Shown here: positions 62,101 to 64,000 of the stretch, one piece after another
How positions within the stretch are numbered: position 1 is the first letter of the stretch
Layout of the letters: every line of letters starts with the position of its first letter
Assembly: GCA_032622095.1 (NCBI GenBank)
Contig: CP136061.1
Coordinates: 43,285,797 to 43,349,796 of the forward strand
DNA: 64,000 bases
Source: Siphonodentalium dalli
Lineage: Eukaryota; Mollusca; Scaphopoda; Gadilida; Siphonodentaliidae
Reading direction: 5' to 3'
Notes under the pieces: generated by a model
Database searches by the model: none
What the model was told of the DNA's origin: nothing
What the model saw: only the letters and a program-made list of their open reading frames with translations
Made by a program: the position numbers and the translations under genes

Positions 62101-63634
62101 TGGGTGTGAACTCACAGACTTGCTCCATTGTAATTCAAATTATCACAAAAGTTAAAAAGAAATTACACGAAAAAGACTTTTTATCGGCAACGCATGCCAT
62201 GAAGAGAGATCTCTTTTTCTGATGTATCAATGCTACGGATAAGTTCAATGGGGTTGCTTTGAATAGCATCTATGTACAATCATGATATATTCGCAAAACC
62301 ACAATCAGTTTCATCCTATTTCGTTACTAAAATAAACATGAAACACATTTTCGTGCAATATTATTTTTTTTAATTTATTTGATTTTGAATTATGCCTCTT
62401 GTACTGAAGCTACAAAATGGAAAAATTCATATTCAAATATTATAGTTAAACATAACGATAATAGTTGAATGTAGGAAGAGCCAGATGTGGTGAGATGTTA
62501 TATACCTCTTTCTTTCTCCCACTGAAGTTTCTTCTTCTGTGCTGCTGTCATATGAGAAGCAAACACTGGAAGTTCTCGAGGACTTCTATCAATCTCTATT
62601 GATTCAGAAACCTTTGGCTCCGGAATCTCTTGTTGTGGTCGTCTTTGCTTTATAAGCTCATCAACTGCCTCTATAAGAAAAAGAGAAGAAATATAAAATT
62701 ACTGTGTCACACATATCGTATATAGAGCTGCACTGTGTTGCTGTAGGTTAATGACCACAAATTTTGAAGTATCTGTATTGTATTTGTAAATAAAGAATTC
62801 TTGGAGCAAAGTAATGTATTTATAAACAAATACTAAATTACAGAGTAATTTCAATTACTTTTTGATTACTTTTGATTATATCACTAATATAATGTCTGAT
62901 CAGTGAATTATATAAGGCCGCTATTAATCAAATCTTTCTTTGCCAGTAAACTACACAATGTAAAAAGTTTGGTACATAGGTCAACTCATATACAATAAAA
63001 ACATTTAACTTTTATCAGGCTGATAAAAAATTTCAGTATTGGGGGGTGGGGGTTCTTGGGCAGTTAGTTAGTAGGAAAACAATTAAAACAATTAATTTTG
63101 GCCTAATTTAAAATGAGACTGATCATAATAAACCTGCTCATCATTAGCTAATTATCCCATTTACACTGCTGTAATTGGGGGGGGGGGTCTAGTAGAAAAA
63201 AAACTGCAAGTTTTTTTTGGCCCCTGGCTGGCCATTTTGGGAACACAATGCCCAATAAAAAACATTGTTATTTAAAGTCATCTGTTTAAAGTCATCTGAA
63301 GAACAAATTATATAGTGGTGTAAAAAATGTGTCTTCAGTCCCAATCTTCATCCACTCACCTTGACACTGGACAACAGAAAGTTTTTAACTACCCTCCTTC
63401 ATTATCAGATACGTCAGACATACATGTAAATCATCTTGTTTAATAAAAGCTGAGAACCCATGGTAAGAATATTTGTCTTACCTTGCTCTCTTTGCCATTG
63501 AAGTTTCTTCTTCTCGAAAGCAGTCAGCTGACTTTTAGATGCAACAGGAGGTGAAGGAATTCTGGGAGAGTATTTTGAAGGTAAAGTGGACTTTGGGTCT
63601 TCATCCTTCACAAAGTAATTAGTGTTTTCCTTCT
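30507..63634 (-). CDS. CCDC66: CCDC66-like gene, 13 C-terminal exons
   Basis: Join, in transcript order: 63634-63482, 62670-62506, 61193-61093, 59380-59201, 57808-57739, 54357-54135, 53237-53150, 51831-51670, 50903-50759, 44652-44587, 43125-42868, 34913-34021, 30656-30507. Every junction is GT/AG and every phase matches, giving 883 residues plus stop and no frameshift. The order of motifs follows vertebrate CCDC66: KKKLQW motifs, a QWLEEVEKQMEENR helix, the core coiled coil (~297-450) with LEHQAAVIAQIEEKKRLKQL, GHDVSQLK, an ATQTDL segment, a basic Ser/Arg-rich domain, and the terminal LNPDM...QDRILQQL helix. In vertebrates CCDC66 binds microtubules, centriolar satellites and cilia and is needed in photoreceptors. 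The same role here is inference. The 5' exons lie outside the window. Confidence 0.9.
30703..30867. mobile_element. TTAA MITE, CCCTTTCA subfamily, deleted copy (b4)
   Basis: TTAA at 30699-30702 and 30868-30871, with ends CCCTTTCATGACGGGAGC and CTCCAGTCATGGAAGGG. Only 165 bases long; most of both hairpin arms is deleted. It sits 46 bases upstream (in gene sense) of the last CCDC66 exon, in intron 12. Confidence 0.75.
30951..31221. mobile_element. Family B TTAA MITE, 3'-truncated
   Basis: Starts TTAACCCTTTACCCAACA at 30951. It keeps the GCTTCAACAGCC block and the first hairpin, and stops after CTTTAACAATTT, where repeat X sequence follows. The second hairpin and right end are missing. Confidence 0.8.
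31222..31515 (+). repeat. Repeat X units with GGAC-rich 3' tail
   Basis: Two ~155-base X units (ATTTGACCCAGTGACC, GAATGAGAGTCACC) lead into a GACGGATGGATGGACGGACG microsatellite. After that comes a GATGACTATAGCTCC block and a small palindrome CGGAGACTTCGTCTCAGG. This looks like the true 3' terminus of the X repeat, which is cut off in the copies at 8.3 and 17.5 kb. Confidence 0.65.
31881..32251 (+). mobile_element. Family F MITE-like repeat
   Basis: Begins TTAAAGTGATATGAAACACT and ends CATAATATGTCTTTAA; colinear with 11380-11760. Confidence 0.75.
32422..32923 (+). mobile_element. Family E repeat with short inverted ends
   Basis: The ends TTAAAGGCACGTGAGGCCTT and the reverse complement of the right end (TTAAAGGTACGGTTGGCCTT) match at 16 of 20 positions, so family E is probably a TIR-bearing non-autonomous element. 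The body aligns with 9630-10145. Confidence 0.7.
33060..34005. repeat. Degenerate ~170-bp unit array in last intron
   Basis: Recurrent blocks AGCTCCCAT(C)T, AATTTTCAAAACAT, ATAGATTTAAATGTG-like and GCCATGTTTTT appear four to five times. A fragment of the same family is at about 53990-54080 (CAAGTTATCTCACTAATGGA). It resembles the arrays at 48.3-50.7 kb in organisation but not in sequence. Frames through it are shadows. Confidence 0.55.
34021..34913 (-). CDS. CCDC66: CCDC66 exon 12, large basic exon
   Basis: 893 bp. Acceptor TTTCTCAG at 34914-34921 (phase 1) and donor GTGTGT at 34020-34015 (phase 0). Encodes ~298 residues rich in Lys, Arg, Ser and Pro. Near its start it reads DLNLERILEAV; later PLDSKGKPRWRYNEPSKKRP, corresponding to the conserved RPDWN-KPPKRY-type segment of CCDC66, then EQKLKAQVEANKDR. 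The remainder (KSKSPERHTS, RSKSPDSKH repeats) is SR-like and probably disordered. Reading straight through the donor adds only Val-Cys and a stop, which is why the terminal exon is easily missed. Confidence 0.9.
35167..35379. mobile_element. Family C palindromic MITE (C2)
   Basis: A 213-base palindrome flanked by TA (35165-35166, 35380-35381), with ends CAGTAATGCTCTAATTAATC and the inverse. Inner arm GGCTTGTTGCCATTCATCGG. It lies in CCDC66 intron 11, between exon 12 and the LINE. Confidence 0.88.
35901..38015 (+). CDS. LINE ORF1: coiled coil plus SGNH-like domain
   Basis: 704 residues. Residues 1-75 are acidic. Residues ~76-180 form a globular, tryptophan-containing region (HVYRTKNKLMIQGTKRNVHW). 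Residues ~279-332 form a coiled coil (IVKLENDYKTVVMENKHLKN). Residues ~420-590 resemble an SGNH/GDSL hydrolase: nucleophile-type GDS at 427-429, GIN at 480-482 (family usually GxND, here GING), and DxxH at D568/H571. Esterase-like ORF1 domains are known in CR1/L2-group LINEs, and the coiled coil would serve self-association and RNA binding. The tail (600-704) is low-complexity. The start ATG sits in AAAATGG, the first in frame. There is no zinc knuckle, unlike many ORF1 proteins. Confidence 0.85.
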   Translation: MDSKECLYEDINEEEMCTSTEDLTFVKSRETTDKNDQDSINAPVKRLNYELDVDKANERKLHSLKEDISDFSRKDNGKVLVVSLDTTKFERYRKGITERYWNVDSDCVRSNANWTTQVEESDNSVVDKITIFRTKTSLATLHVYRTKNKLMIQGTKRNVHWWVKDELPEIYKLSFKDTDSKDMDIEEVLNLMFSEDNSKTPNKKTRAKRYMNTPAKRMTSIYDLKTGASHVNGLTDIQRAIQHIQDSVDDIKTKGISKEDVACTSTPIRTSTNAIENDKLNSLTNRIVKLENDYKTVVMENKHLKNEVNTMKPKIKELNKKVSELQGKLSTRIQTHNESAPQIDEAIENSTEHKLGESEEECSSEESFETQVRTTPNRFSVLENEESNIIRKPNVDYGQITKTDTHRKNPRFPPASIPNGTTHLLVGDSVIGGIDARKLARGGERTYKIVQPGQSPSGLIDWLTEQPCIMGIKQVTIHVGINGCKKLWRITEKQARKLIHCLHTAFPNSKIVISSVLPSAESSDVTEAIITSNKNLQTACQKLHAKFVDHTQAFVDSEGFVLSNLYRDFEHLKHPGFVVLAKGLKYMYPDVYRNENEFIVNDSHQVNSHQTRNGPRKHSLKDSWGAPPFIPASQRATQDYNRFGQAGVTFEVPSLSNSLTPPPCLDTPINMPQGNNNAFDISQMKASFVHWIDQFITTGLGQRS
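38128..38177. repeat. TA microsatellite between LINE ORFs
   Basis: An almost pure TA run of about 48 bases in the ORF1-ORF2 gap. Its length is likely to be polymorphic. Confidence 0.9.
38197..41637 (+). CDS. LINE ORF2: AP endonuclease and reverse transcriptase
   Basis: 1146 residues. Residues ~5-270 form an AP-type endonuclease: WNIQGL (N11), SESW (E38), GGDFNAR (D152, N154), TVDYVLV (D236) and LSDH (D261, H262). Residues ~555-800 form the reverse transcriptase: YRAIAVS, FGFRKNHST, FVDFKKAFDSV (D646), GVRQGCVISPTLFKIFIDD, and FADD (D746, D747). The C-terminus has a CCHC-like knuckle (C1067, C1070, H1080, C1085). There is no RNase H domain. The protein would nick DNA and copy the LINE RNA by target-primed reverse transcription. 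The layout fits the L2/CR1 (jockey) group; exact clade not resolved. All catalytic residues I checked are intact. The ATG follows the TA microsatellite and ORF2 has its own start, so reinitiation or an internal start is needed. Confidence 0.93.
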   Translation: MQATLKYTAWNIQGLTSKVNDPDFQNLVGNYDFITISESWHTSASDISIPGFDYIDLTRSSDRKGGGVILYFRDTFKQYLLSHKSIKDSILLVTFDGKCLDISSPITIGSVYIPPANSSFTQKSPHDTCTFGDLESELLRFSEHDIVIIGGDFNARTACKADYLTNDNGSHLPLPIQYVKDNAIKRFSLDKVTNTYGRKLLQVCKTAQMRILNGRTRGDSLGSFTCYKYNGASTVDYVLVPEYCISKVDYFCIKNPNDLSDHCQLSAHFIFKTTGISCPTKGSKYSYFKPKLKLVWKADSEYKALDILKKQTIQQKLTAFRACKFKTDDKGTEKAVDNIHDILNEINRGAAKYISLRNGSKRRKRLWYDQNCKILKEAMQVRAQKLRKFPFDKNILHDFFVAKKKYKKIINYKRRIYYSDLTNKLQEIKSINPKEYWSTLKSFNYKQTHNENNTLDPDTAVDFFNNLYGDNISTGEQISPTRKVNPQLKVNQPFNNVSITAEEVRTALRVLKRNKSVGEDNISNELLKLIIPHMMDEILKLFNHILNSKEYPVNWSKSILTLIHKKGDRSDPNNYRAIAVSNNIGKLFNKIINSRIDEYLEANKLISDHQFGFRKNHSTIDCIHILRTVIEDFRNRNKPLYLAFVDFKKAFDSVDRDKLFQKIQEKGISGNPLNLLKSMYTRSDYLIKTKEGISPPKTSVTGVRQGCVISPTLFKIFIDDIGSYFTPECDPAIINNTEINHLLFADDLMLCSRSPKGLQACLDKLHVFSSRNKLAVNKQKTKIMIIRKRKAPTTPLFHMGSELLNICDEYCYLGLTIHRNGTWRLAQEELKNKALKSLHYIRAQIHTKHPLPINIYLHLFHAIIKPILLYGCEIWAPDLNITDTTPCEQVHLKFCKMILSVGKKSSNHAVRAELGEYPAYIEAYTRCLKYHLRLQAKDINPLLKAASTFSRDHGSTFKSPHSLTIKLVGNMVTPNQSSVSATENTLKALHRDKFLRDIFDDSTSTNGNKLRTYRTVKSSFILESYLTEISRPQQREVLTRLRISNHSLQIEKGRHQRPIVALEDRRCTQCNLNQIESEFHFLTECQLYALERTQLYNKIACTNHNFIAMTNQEKFSLLLKADKSDIANILSKAILSFFEMRRLALV
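42050..42487. mobile_element. Family A element, near full length
   Basis: Both hairpin units are present (GAGGTCCCCAGAGGGTAAAT at 42070 and GAATGAGGTCCCCAGAGGG at 42366), joined by the central GCCTCATCTGCTATGGGAG and TCTATAGAAA segment. The first hairpin is partly deleted (CACCCTGTGGACC). The outer end CACTAAGCTCAAGCTTG corresponds to CACTAAACTCAGACTTG of the reference copy. Confidence 0.75.
42868..43125 (-). CDS. CCDC66: CCDC66 exon 11
   Basis: 258 bp. Acceptor TTTTTCAG at 43126-43133 and donor GTATGC at 42867-42862, phase 1 at both ends. Encodes a Pro/Ser/Thr-rich linker (PVPAPPTTSAPPVQS) ending in FATQT. Its single overhanging G joins exon 12 to read ATQTDLNLERI, the counterpart of the GVQTDDL motif in vertebrate CCDC66. 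It ends at the 7.95-kb intron that holds the LINE. Confidence 0.9.
43190..44230. other. Intron 10 spacer
   Basis: No repeat or exon-like frame recognised. Short frames at 43185-43623 and 43907-44188 lack motifs and splice context. Confidence 0.4.
44238..44454. mobile_element. TTAA MITE, CCCTTTCA subfamily (b5)
   Basis: TTAA at 44234-44237 and 44455-44458. The left end is slightly changed (CTCTTTCATGATG) and the right is CCAGTCATGGAAGGG. Each hairpin is partly deleted. It lies 132 bases past the exon 10 donor. Confidence 0.75.
44587..44652 (-). CDS. CCDC66: CCDC66 exon 10, 66-bp microexon
   Basis: Acceptor ATTTCAG at 44653-44659 and donor GTAAAT at 44586-44581, phase 1 at both ends. Encodes LDMDALASARISKLGFHRPH. 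Joined to exon 9 it gives LKAALEALDMDALA, equivalent to the LIKNLGVDTIQM segment of vertebrate CCDC66. It is too short to show as an open frame; it was identified from flanking phases and splice sites. Confidence 0.85.
45011..45168. mobile_element. Palindromic MITE-like hairpin
   Basis: Arms of ~70 bases beginning ATCGGTACAGTGAAGTGAT and ending ATCACTTCACTGTACCGAT, with a few mismatches; the loop is near GCCTGCGGTA. TTT-ATCGG and CCGAT-AA flanks are consistent with a short duplication, not resolved. Confidence 0.75.
45185..46035 (+). repeat. Dispersed repeat with three related units
   Basis: The block AAGTCGATAGCTCCACCCGT plus GCGCATGCGCGAAGC occurs at about 45235, 45357/45748 and 45834, each followed by CGCACGG. 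The repeat ends in an ACACACACAGACAGACAGA microsatellite and CCAAAATATATAATAGATAG. This 3' end style suggests a retroposed or Helitron-like dispersed repeat. Non-coding. Confidence 0.65.
46528..46907. mobile_element. Family B TTAA MITE (B3)
   Basis: TTAA at 46524-46527 and 46908-46911, 380 bases. Both hairpins are intact. Orientation as B1 (the TTCTGTTGGG end is on the left in reverse sense). Confidence 0.9.
46912..47865. other. Intron 9 spacer between two family B copies
   Basis: No shared repeat or gene-like frame. The 76-codon frame at 46921-47151 has no recognised motif. Confidence 0.4.
47870..48209. mobile_element. Family B TTAA MITE, short spacer (B4)
   Basis: TTAA at 47866-47869 and 48210-48213. 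The spacer between the two hairpins is reduced to about 35 bases compared with ~80 in other copies. All ends are intact. Confidence 0.9.
48296..50715 (+). repeat. ~2.4-kb array of degenerate 150-180-bp units
   Basis: About twelve units, each opening with a GGGGCATAACTCTGGTGAAA-like block, then a GGCGGACGGAACCC block, CGAACTTGACCTGT, a TACCAAATTTGG block and GTTATCATCCGGAAACC. Three sub-blocks end in GGACGGACGG-type microsatellites (49153-49185, 50222-50250, 50634-50670) followed by an AATACGGCCTTTTTTTCAAA or AATAGTCCTCC tail. This suggests three or more nested or tandem insertions. Open frames are out-of-register shadows. Confidence 0.8.
50759..50903 (-). CDS. CCDC66: CCDC66 exon 9, end of core coiled coil
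   Basis: 145 bp. Acceptor TTGTATTAG (phase 0) and donor GTATGT (phase 1). Encodes EIQDQRVEQLKRAMDEAQER, then KQLKRLHHLEESGHDVSQLK. The GHDVSQLK signature equals GHDTSRL of vertebrate CCDC66. It abuts the repeat array ending at 50715 on its donor side. Confidence 0.92.
51670..51831 (-). CDS. CCDC66: CCDC66 exon 8, core coiled coil
   Basis: 162 bp, phase 0 at both ends (acceptor TTCTTCTCAG, donor GTTTGT). Encodes AAVIAQIEEKKRLKQLERQK, then a Glu/Gln/Lys-rich helix ending EYEQEQQKKKE. This is the most conserved block of the family (vertebrate: AITAQVEEKRRKKQLEEE). Confidence 0.94.
52672..52885. repeat. Dispersed repeat related to 2660-2895
   Basis: Shares GATAATAAGTTCAACAAAC and the TAAATGGATTC block with 2660-2895. 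It is immediately followed by MITE b6. Confidence 0.5.
52889..53074. mobile_element. TTAA-type MITE, CCCTTTCA subfamily (b6)
   Basis: The left flank is GTAA rather than TTAA; the right TTAA is at 53075-53078. The right hairpin is nearly intact and the left largely deleted. It lies in CCDC66 intron 7, only 75 bases past the exon 7 donor. Confidence 0.7.
53150..53237 (-). CDS. CCDC66: CCDC66 exon 7
   Basis: 88 bp. Acceptor AATTCCAG (phase 2) and donor GTATCT (phase 0). Encodes TYLHGQNVQVDGVTRKEQEN, then KRNRHLEHQ, which runs straight into AAVIAQIEEK of exon 8. The vertebrate equivalent is TALLDPAQIEERDRRRQKQLEHQ. Confidence 0.9.
53325..53718. mobile_element. Family B TTAA MITE (B5)
   Basis: TTAA at 53321-53324 and 53719-53722, 394 bases, both hairpins intact. 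The right end starts 84 bases upstream (gene sense) of exon 7. Confidence 0.9.
53852..53980. mobile_element. Family A element, 5' fragment
   Basis: Begins CAAGCCTGAGTTTAGTGTG and holds most of the first hairpin plus the CTATGGGAGACATAGACTC segment. It then stops abruptly where the 33-kb-type unit fragment (53990-54080) begins. Confidence 0.65.
54135..54357 (-). CDS. CCDC66: CCDC66 exon 6
   Basis: 223 bp. Acceptor TTATTCACAG (phase 1) and donor GTATGT (phase 2). Encodes the end of the KQMEENRLKKLSQLD helix, then a polar linker with DTWADKFSNYRAAPLPNQNG and a Ser/Thr/Glu-rich stretch. A read-through frame extends past the donor but is intronic. Confidence 0.88.
54833..55219. mobile_element. 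Family B TTAA MITE (B6)
   Basis: TTAA at 54829-54832 and 55220-55223, 387 bases. The second hairpin has lost 6 bases of its loop (CCTATGACTCG). Otherwise intact. Confidence 0.9.
55499..56776 (+). mobile_element. 1.28-kb TIR element with TTA duplication and ORF
   Basis: 35-base inverted ends (34/35 identical) start GGCCATAGGAAGTTGATTCT and are flanked by TTA at 55496-55498 and 56777-56779. A 3-base TTA/TAA duplication and G-rich ends are what PIF/Harbinger-type elements leave. Inside are one ORF (55730-56203) and, near the right end, two to three ~55-base direct repeats with CCTGCCTGCCAG. No transposase is recognised, so it is probably non-autonomous with unusual cargo. It lies in CCDC66 intron 5, on the strand opposite to the gene. 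Confidence 0.8.
55730..56203 (+). CDS. Unrecognised ORF inside TIR element
   Basis: Open from just after a stop at 55727 to TGA at 56201; ~157 residues. No in-frame ATG lies near its beginning. The nearest ATG (55714) is in another frame, so either one base has been lost or gained, or an upstream exon is spliced on. Residues include GNKYLIPWTIVSVEIDETCR, then LLERITSQHGGSIKSISVG, suggesting an alpha/beta domain of ubiquitin-like size. A Ser/Thr linker follows, then SAFSVLMEKTFQLPKLDKS and a helical end. Similar layouts (small sheet domain plus a FxVLM motif) are, from memory, frequent in uncharacterised multicopy proteins of cnidarians and sponges. No transposase or host function is assigned. 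Confidence 0.5.
   Translation, partial: SNVPDLLPLKQRVAILNVCVWDGNKYLIPWTIVSVEIDETCRNLLERITSQHGGSIKSISVGKNKTSDFDFVSPELKATQVADIFGFYFKITVTTNTSSSTCQRATTSADAPTKSAFSVLMEKTFQLPKLDKSINKRDELTQKFLEVIHTYMRFDLI
57201..57723. mobile_element. Family C palindromic MITE, interrupted (C3)
   Basis: TA at 57199-57200 and 57724-57725, with ends CAGAAATGCCCTAAATAATC and the inverse. One arm is split at TTAA (57375-57378) by a 315-base insertion. The loop region also lost ~15 bases. It ends 15 bases from the exon 5 donor. Confidence 0.85.
57379..57693. mobile_element. Third TTAA element family (D), nested in C3
   Basis: TTAA duplication at 57375-57378 and 57694-57697. Inverted ends CCTCTTCGCTGCTAAATGAC and GACGTCATAGCAGCGAAGAGG (outer ~20 bases match). 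The interior is unique in the window, without the ATATATGCGAG hairpins of the other TTAA families. Probably a separate piggyBac-type MITE lineage. Confidence 0.85.
57739..57808 (-). CDS. CCDC66: CCDC66 exon 5
   Basis: 70 bp. Acceptor TTTTTACAG (phase 0) and donor GTATGT (phase 1). Encodes YSGDDKELKTKKIGEHKQWL, then EEV; with exon 6 it continues EKQMEENRLKK. This parallels the FSAVKQELQRKWIEELNKQI helix of vertebrate CCDC66. Confidence 0.9.
57830..57960. repeat. ~55-bp direct repeats (AAAGATGG-CTATCTCTTCC)
   Basis: Two to three units containing AAAGATGGTCTATCTCTTCC and TTTTATATAGTTTC. The same unit recurs at 58652-58716 and 58908-58975. Confidence 0.7.
57961..58650. other. Intron 4 spacer
   Basis: No recognised element. 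The 84-codon frame at 58286-58540 lacks motifs. Confidence 0.4.
58719..58906. mobile_element. Family C palindromic MITE, deleted loop (C4)
   Basis: Inserted into an AAAGATGGTC-TATCTCTTC unit of the local direct repeat; the intact units show TA at the break. The left TA has changed to AA and the right end reads TTAATG instead of TTACTG. About 25 bases around the loop are deleted. Confidence 0.8.
59201..59380 (-). CDS. CCDC66: CCDC66 exon 4
   Basis: 180 bp, phase 0 at both ends (acceptor AAATTCACAG, donor GTATGC). Encodes DNKLRHSVEKYQKQNEPDLG, then LQRELNELSPRLQYSTTIAT and a polar end RSSFALG. The MITE C5 starts just 23 bases upstream of its acceptor. Confidence 0.88.
59404..59612. mobile_element. 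Family C palindromic MITE (C5)
   Basis: TA at 59402-59403 and 59613-59614, with ends CAGTAATGCCCAAATAATCG and the inverse. The left arm lost part of the TTGCCATT block. It lies immediately upstream (gene sense) of the exon 4 acceptor, so the branch point of intron 3 probably lies in MITE sequence. Confidence 0.85.
59940..60317. mobile_element. Family B TTAA MITE with extended flanks (B7)
   Basis: Hairpins and the right end are typical (TGTTGGGTAAAGGG, then TTAA at 60318). The left end is changed: TTAACTAACACT (59928-59939) precedes TTTACCCAACA, and the same 12 bases follow the right end (60318-60329). Confidence 0.85.
60701..60846. repeat. Palindrome with ~65-base arms
   Basis: Arms TACAATGTTGTGTACAGTAT and ATACTGTACACAATATTGTA enclose a GGTGAAAAGTCATAT stem. 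A looser, related AAAGTCATA-GTGGACTTCC pair lies at 60370-60435. Confidence 0.8.
61093..61193 (-). CDS. CCDC66: CCDC66 exon 3
   Basis: 101 bp. Acceptor AATTTTCAG (phase 1) and donor GTGAGT (phase 0). Encodes DKEEQQSPWGRPGAGAPLRS, then DSGKVMADYKTRN. The SPWGRPGAGAP segment corresponds to the DPW-type motif following the KKxQW helix in CCDC66 proteins. Confidence 0.88.
61227..62045. mobile_element. Family A element split by a family B MITE
   Basis: First hairpin at 61242-61335 and second at 61955-62042. The central GCCCCATCTTCTCTGG and TTTAGTTTCTCTAC segments are separated by B8, inserted at a TTAA. Removing B8 restores a family A element of about 425 bases. Confidence 0.82.
61379..61770. mobile_element. 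Family B TTAA MITE nested in family A (B8)
   Basis: TTAA at 61375-61378 and 61771-61774, 392 bases, both hairpins intact, very close to B1 and B3. The nesting shows family B was still moving after family A insertion. Confidence 0.9.
62050..62500. other. Intron 2 spacer
   Basis: AT-rich, nothing recognised. Confidence 0.45.
62506..62670 (-). CDS. CCDC66: CCDC66 exon 2
   Basis: 165 bp. Acceptor TTTTCTTATAG and donor GTATAT, both phase 1. Encodes AVDELIKQRRPQQEIPEPKV and ends TAAQKKKLQWEKER. The KKKLQW motif also ends exon 1, and both exons have the same phases, which points to an internal module duplication. Confidence 0.9.
62671..63481. other. Intron 1 spacer
   Basis: No repeat or exon recognised; short G-run (63176-63187) and A/T runs only. 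Confidence 0.45.
63482..63634 (-). CDS. CCDC66: CCDC66 exon 1 of window
   Basis: 153 bp. Acceptor ATGTTTCAG (phase 1) and donor GTAAGA (phase 1). Encodes KENTNYFVKDEDPKSTLPSK, then a Pro/Ser linker and TAFEKKKLQWQREQ. No further upstream exon was found between 63635 and 64000, so the transcript enters from beyond the right edge. Confidence 0.9.
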
Positions 63635-64000
63635 CTGAAACATTTGACAATTATCATTAATAATGATCAGTAGTATATAGCAGTTTGTTTGTGCTCAATG
63701 ATACTTAACCCGAATTGCATGCTAATTGCCTCAATCTTTCCAGACCCCACTGTTCAAATTATAGGCAAATTAGTTTGAGTTATCCTACCAGTACTTGAAA
63801 GACAGGGGCAATGAATGTGACTTACAAATACTGACATTCTTTAGAGGTATCATAGAAATAATCATTATAAAACTGAAAAAGTCGCAAAAGAACCATACCC
63901 AGAAGAGAATGAAAAGTCCACTTTCTGGTACATGTATACAGCCGTCCACATAATGTTTTTTTCCCTTCAATGTCAACTGAGTGTCAGTATAAACATAAAT

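Noticed and set aside
63785-63976. Possible additional upstream CCDC66 exon
   Set aside because: Hydrophobic frame (FILFWVWFFCDFFSF) unlike CCDC66 and lacking fitting acceptor and donor phases.

Overview
The window is AT-rich, intron-bearing animal nuclear DNA. It contains no bacterial operons, rRNA or recognisable tRNA genes. A CCDC66-like gene, non-LTR retrotransposons, many hairpin-rich MITE families, and degenerate unit arrays with GGAC-type microsatellite tails suggest a marine invertebrate. A mollusc or another lophotrochozoan is possible, but the phylum cannot be fixed from the sequence alone.

Right half (30.5-64 kb): one host gene on the minus strand. I joined 13 exons using GT/AG sites and phase consistency. 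They encode the C-terminal ~883 residues of a CCDC66-like coiled-coil protein of microtubules, centriolar satellites and cilia, ending at a stop at 30507. The 5' part lies beyond position 64000. Its introns are packed with mobile DNA. The largest is a full-length, apparently intact two-ORF LINE (about 35.8-41.9 kb) lying antisense to the gene. ORF1 carries a coiled coil and an SGNH-hydrolase-like domain; ORF2 carries an AP-type endonuclease, a reverse transcriptase and a C-terminal CCHC knuckle. A 1.28-kb terminal-inverted-repeat element with a TTA duplication and an unrecognised ORF (55.5-56.8 kb) is another intronic resident.

Left half (0-30 kb): no host gene is recognised. It is a mosaic of mobile elements. 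These include a LINE 3' fragment (1-1.9 kb), a compact four-ORF cluster that may be a relic of a virus-like large DNA transposon (2.9-4.1 kb), a near-perfect 660-bp inverted repeat (14.95-17.06 kb), and a 5'-truncated LINE with a 9-bp target-site duplication (18.2-20.3 kb). The largest is a 5.5-kb hAT-type element with a perfect 8-bp duplication, long foldback arms, internal repeat arrays and a BED zinc-finger remnant (22.8-28.3 kb).

Small families recur across the window: TTAA-flanked piggyBac-type MITEs (three families), TA-flanked palindromic MITEs, a 0.46-kb element ending in CAAGTCTGAG, and two repeats beginning TTAAAG. Several insertions are nested. Two can be dated relative to paralogous empty sites within the window, which gives direct evidence of target choice (TTAA, TA, and the LINE duplication).
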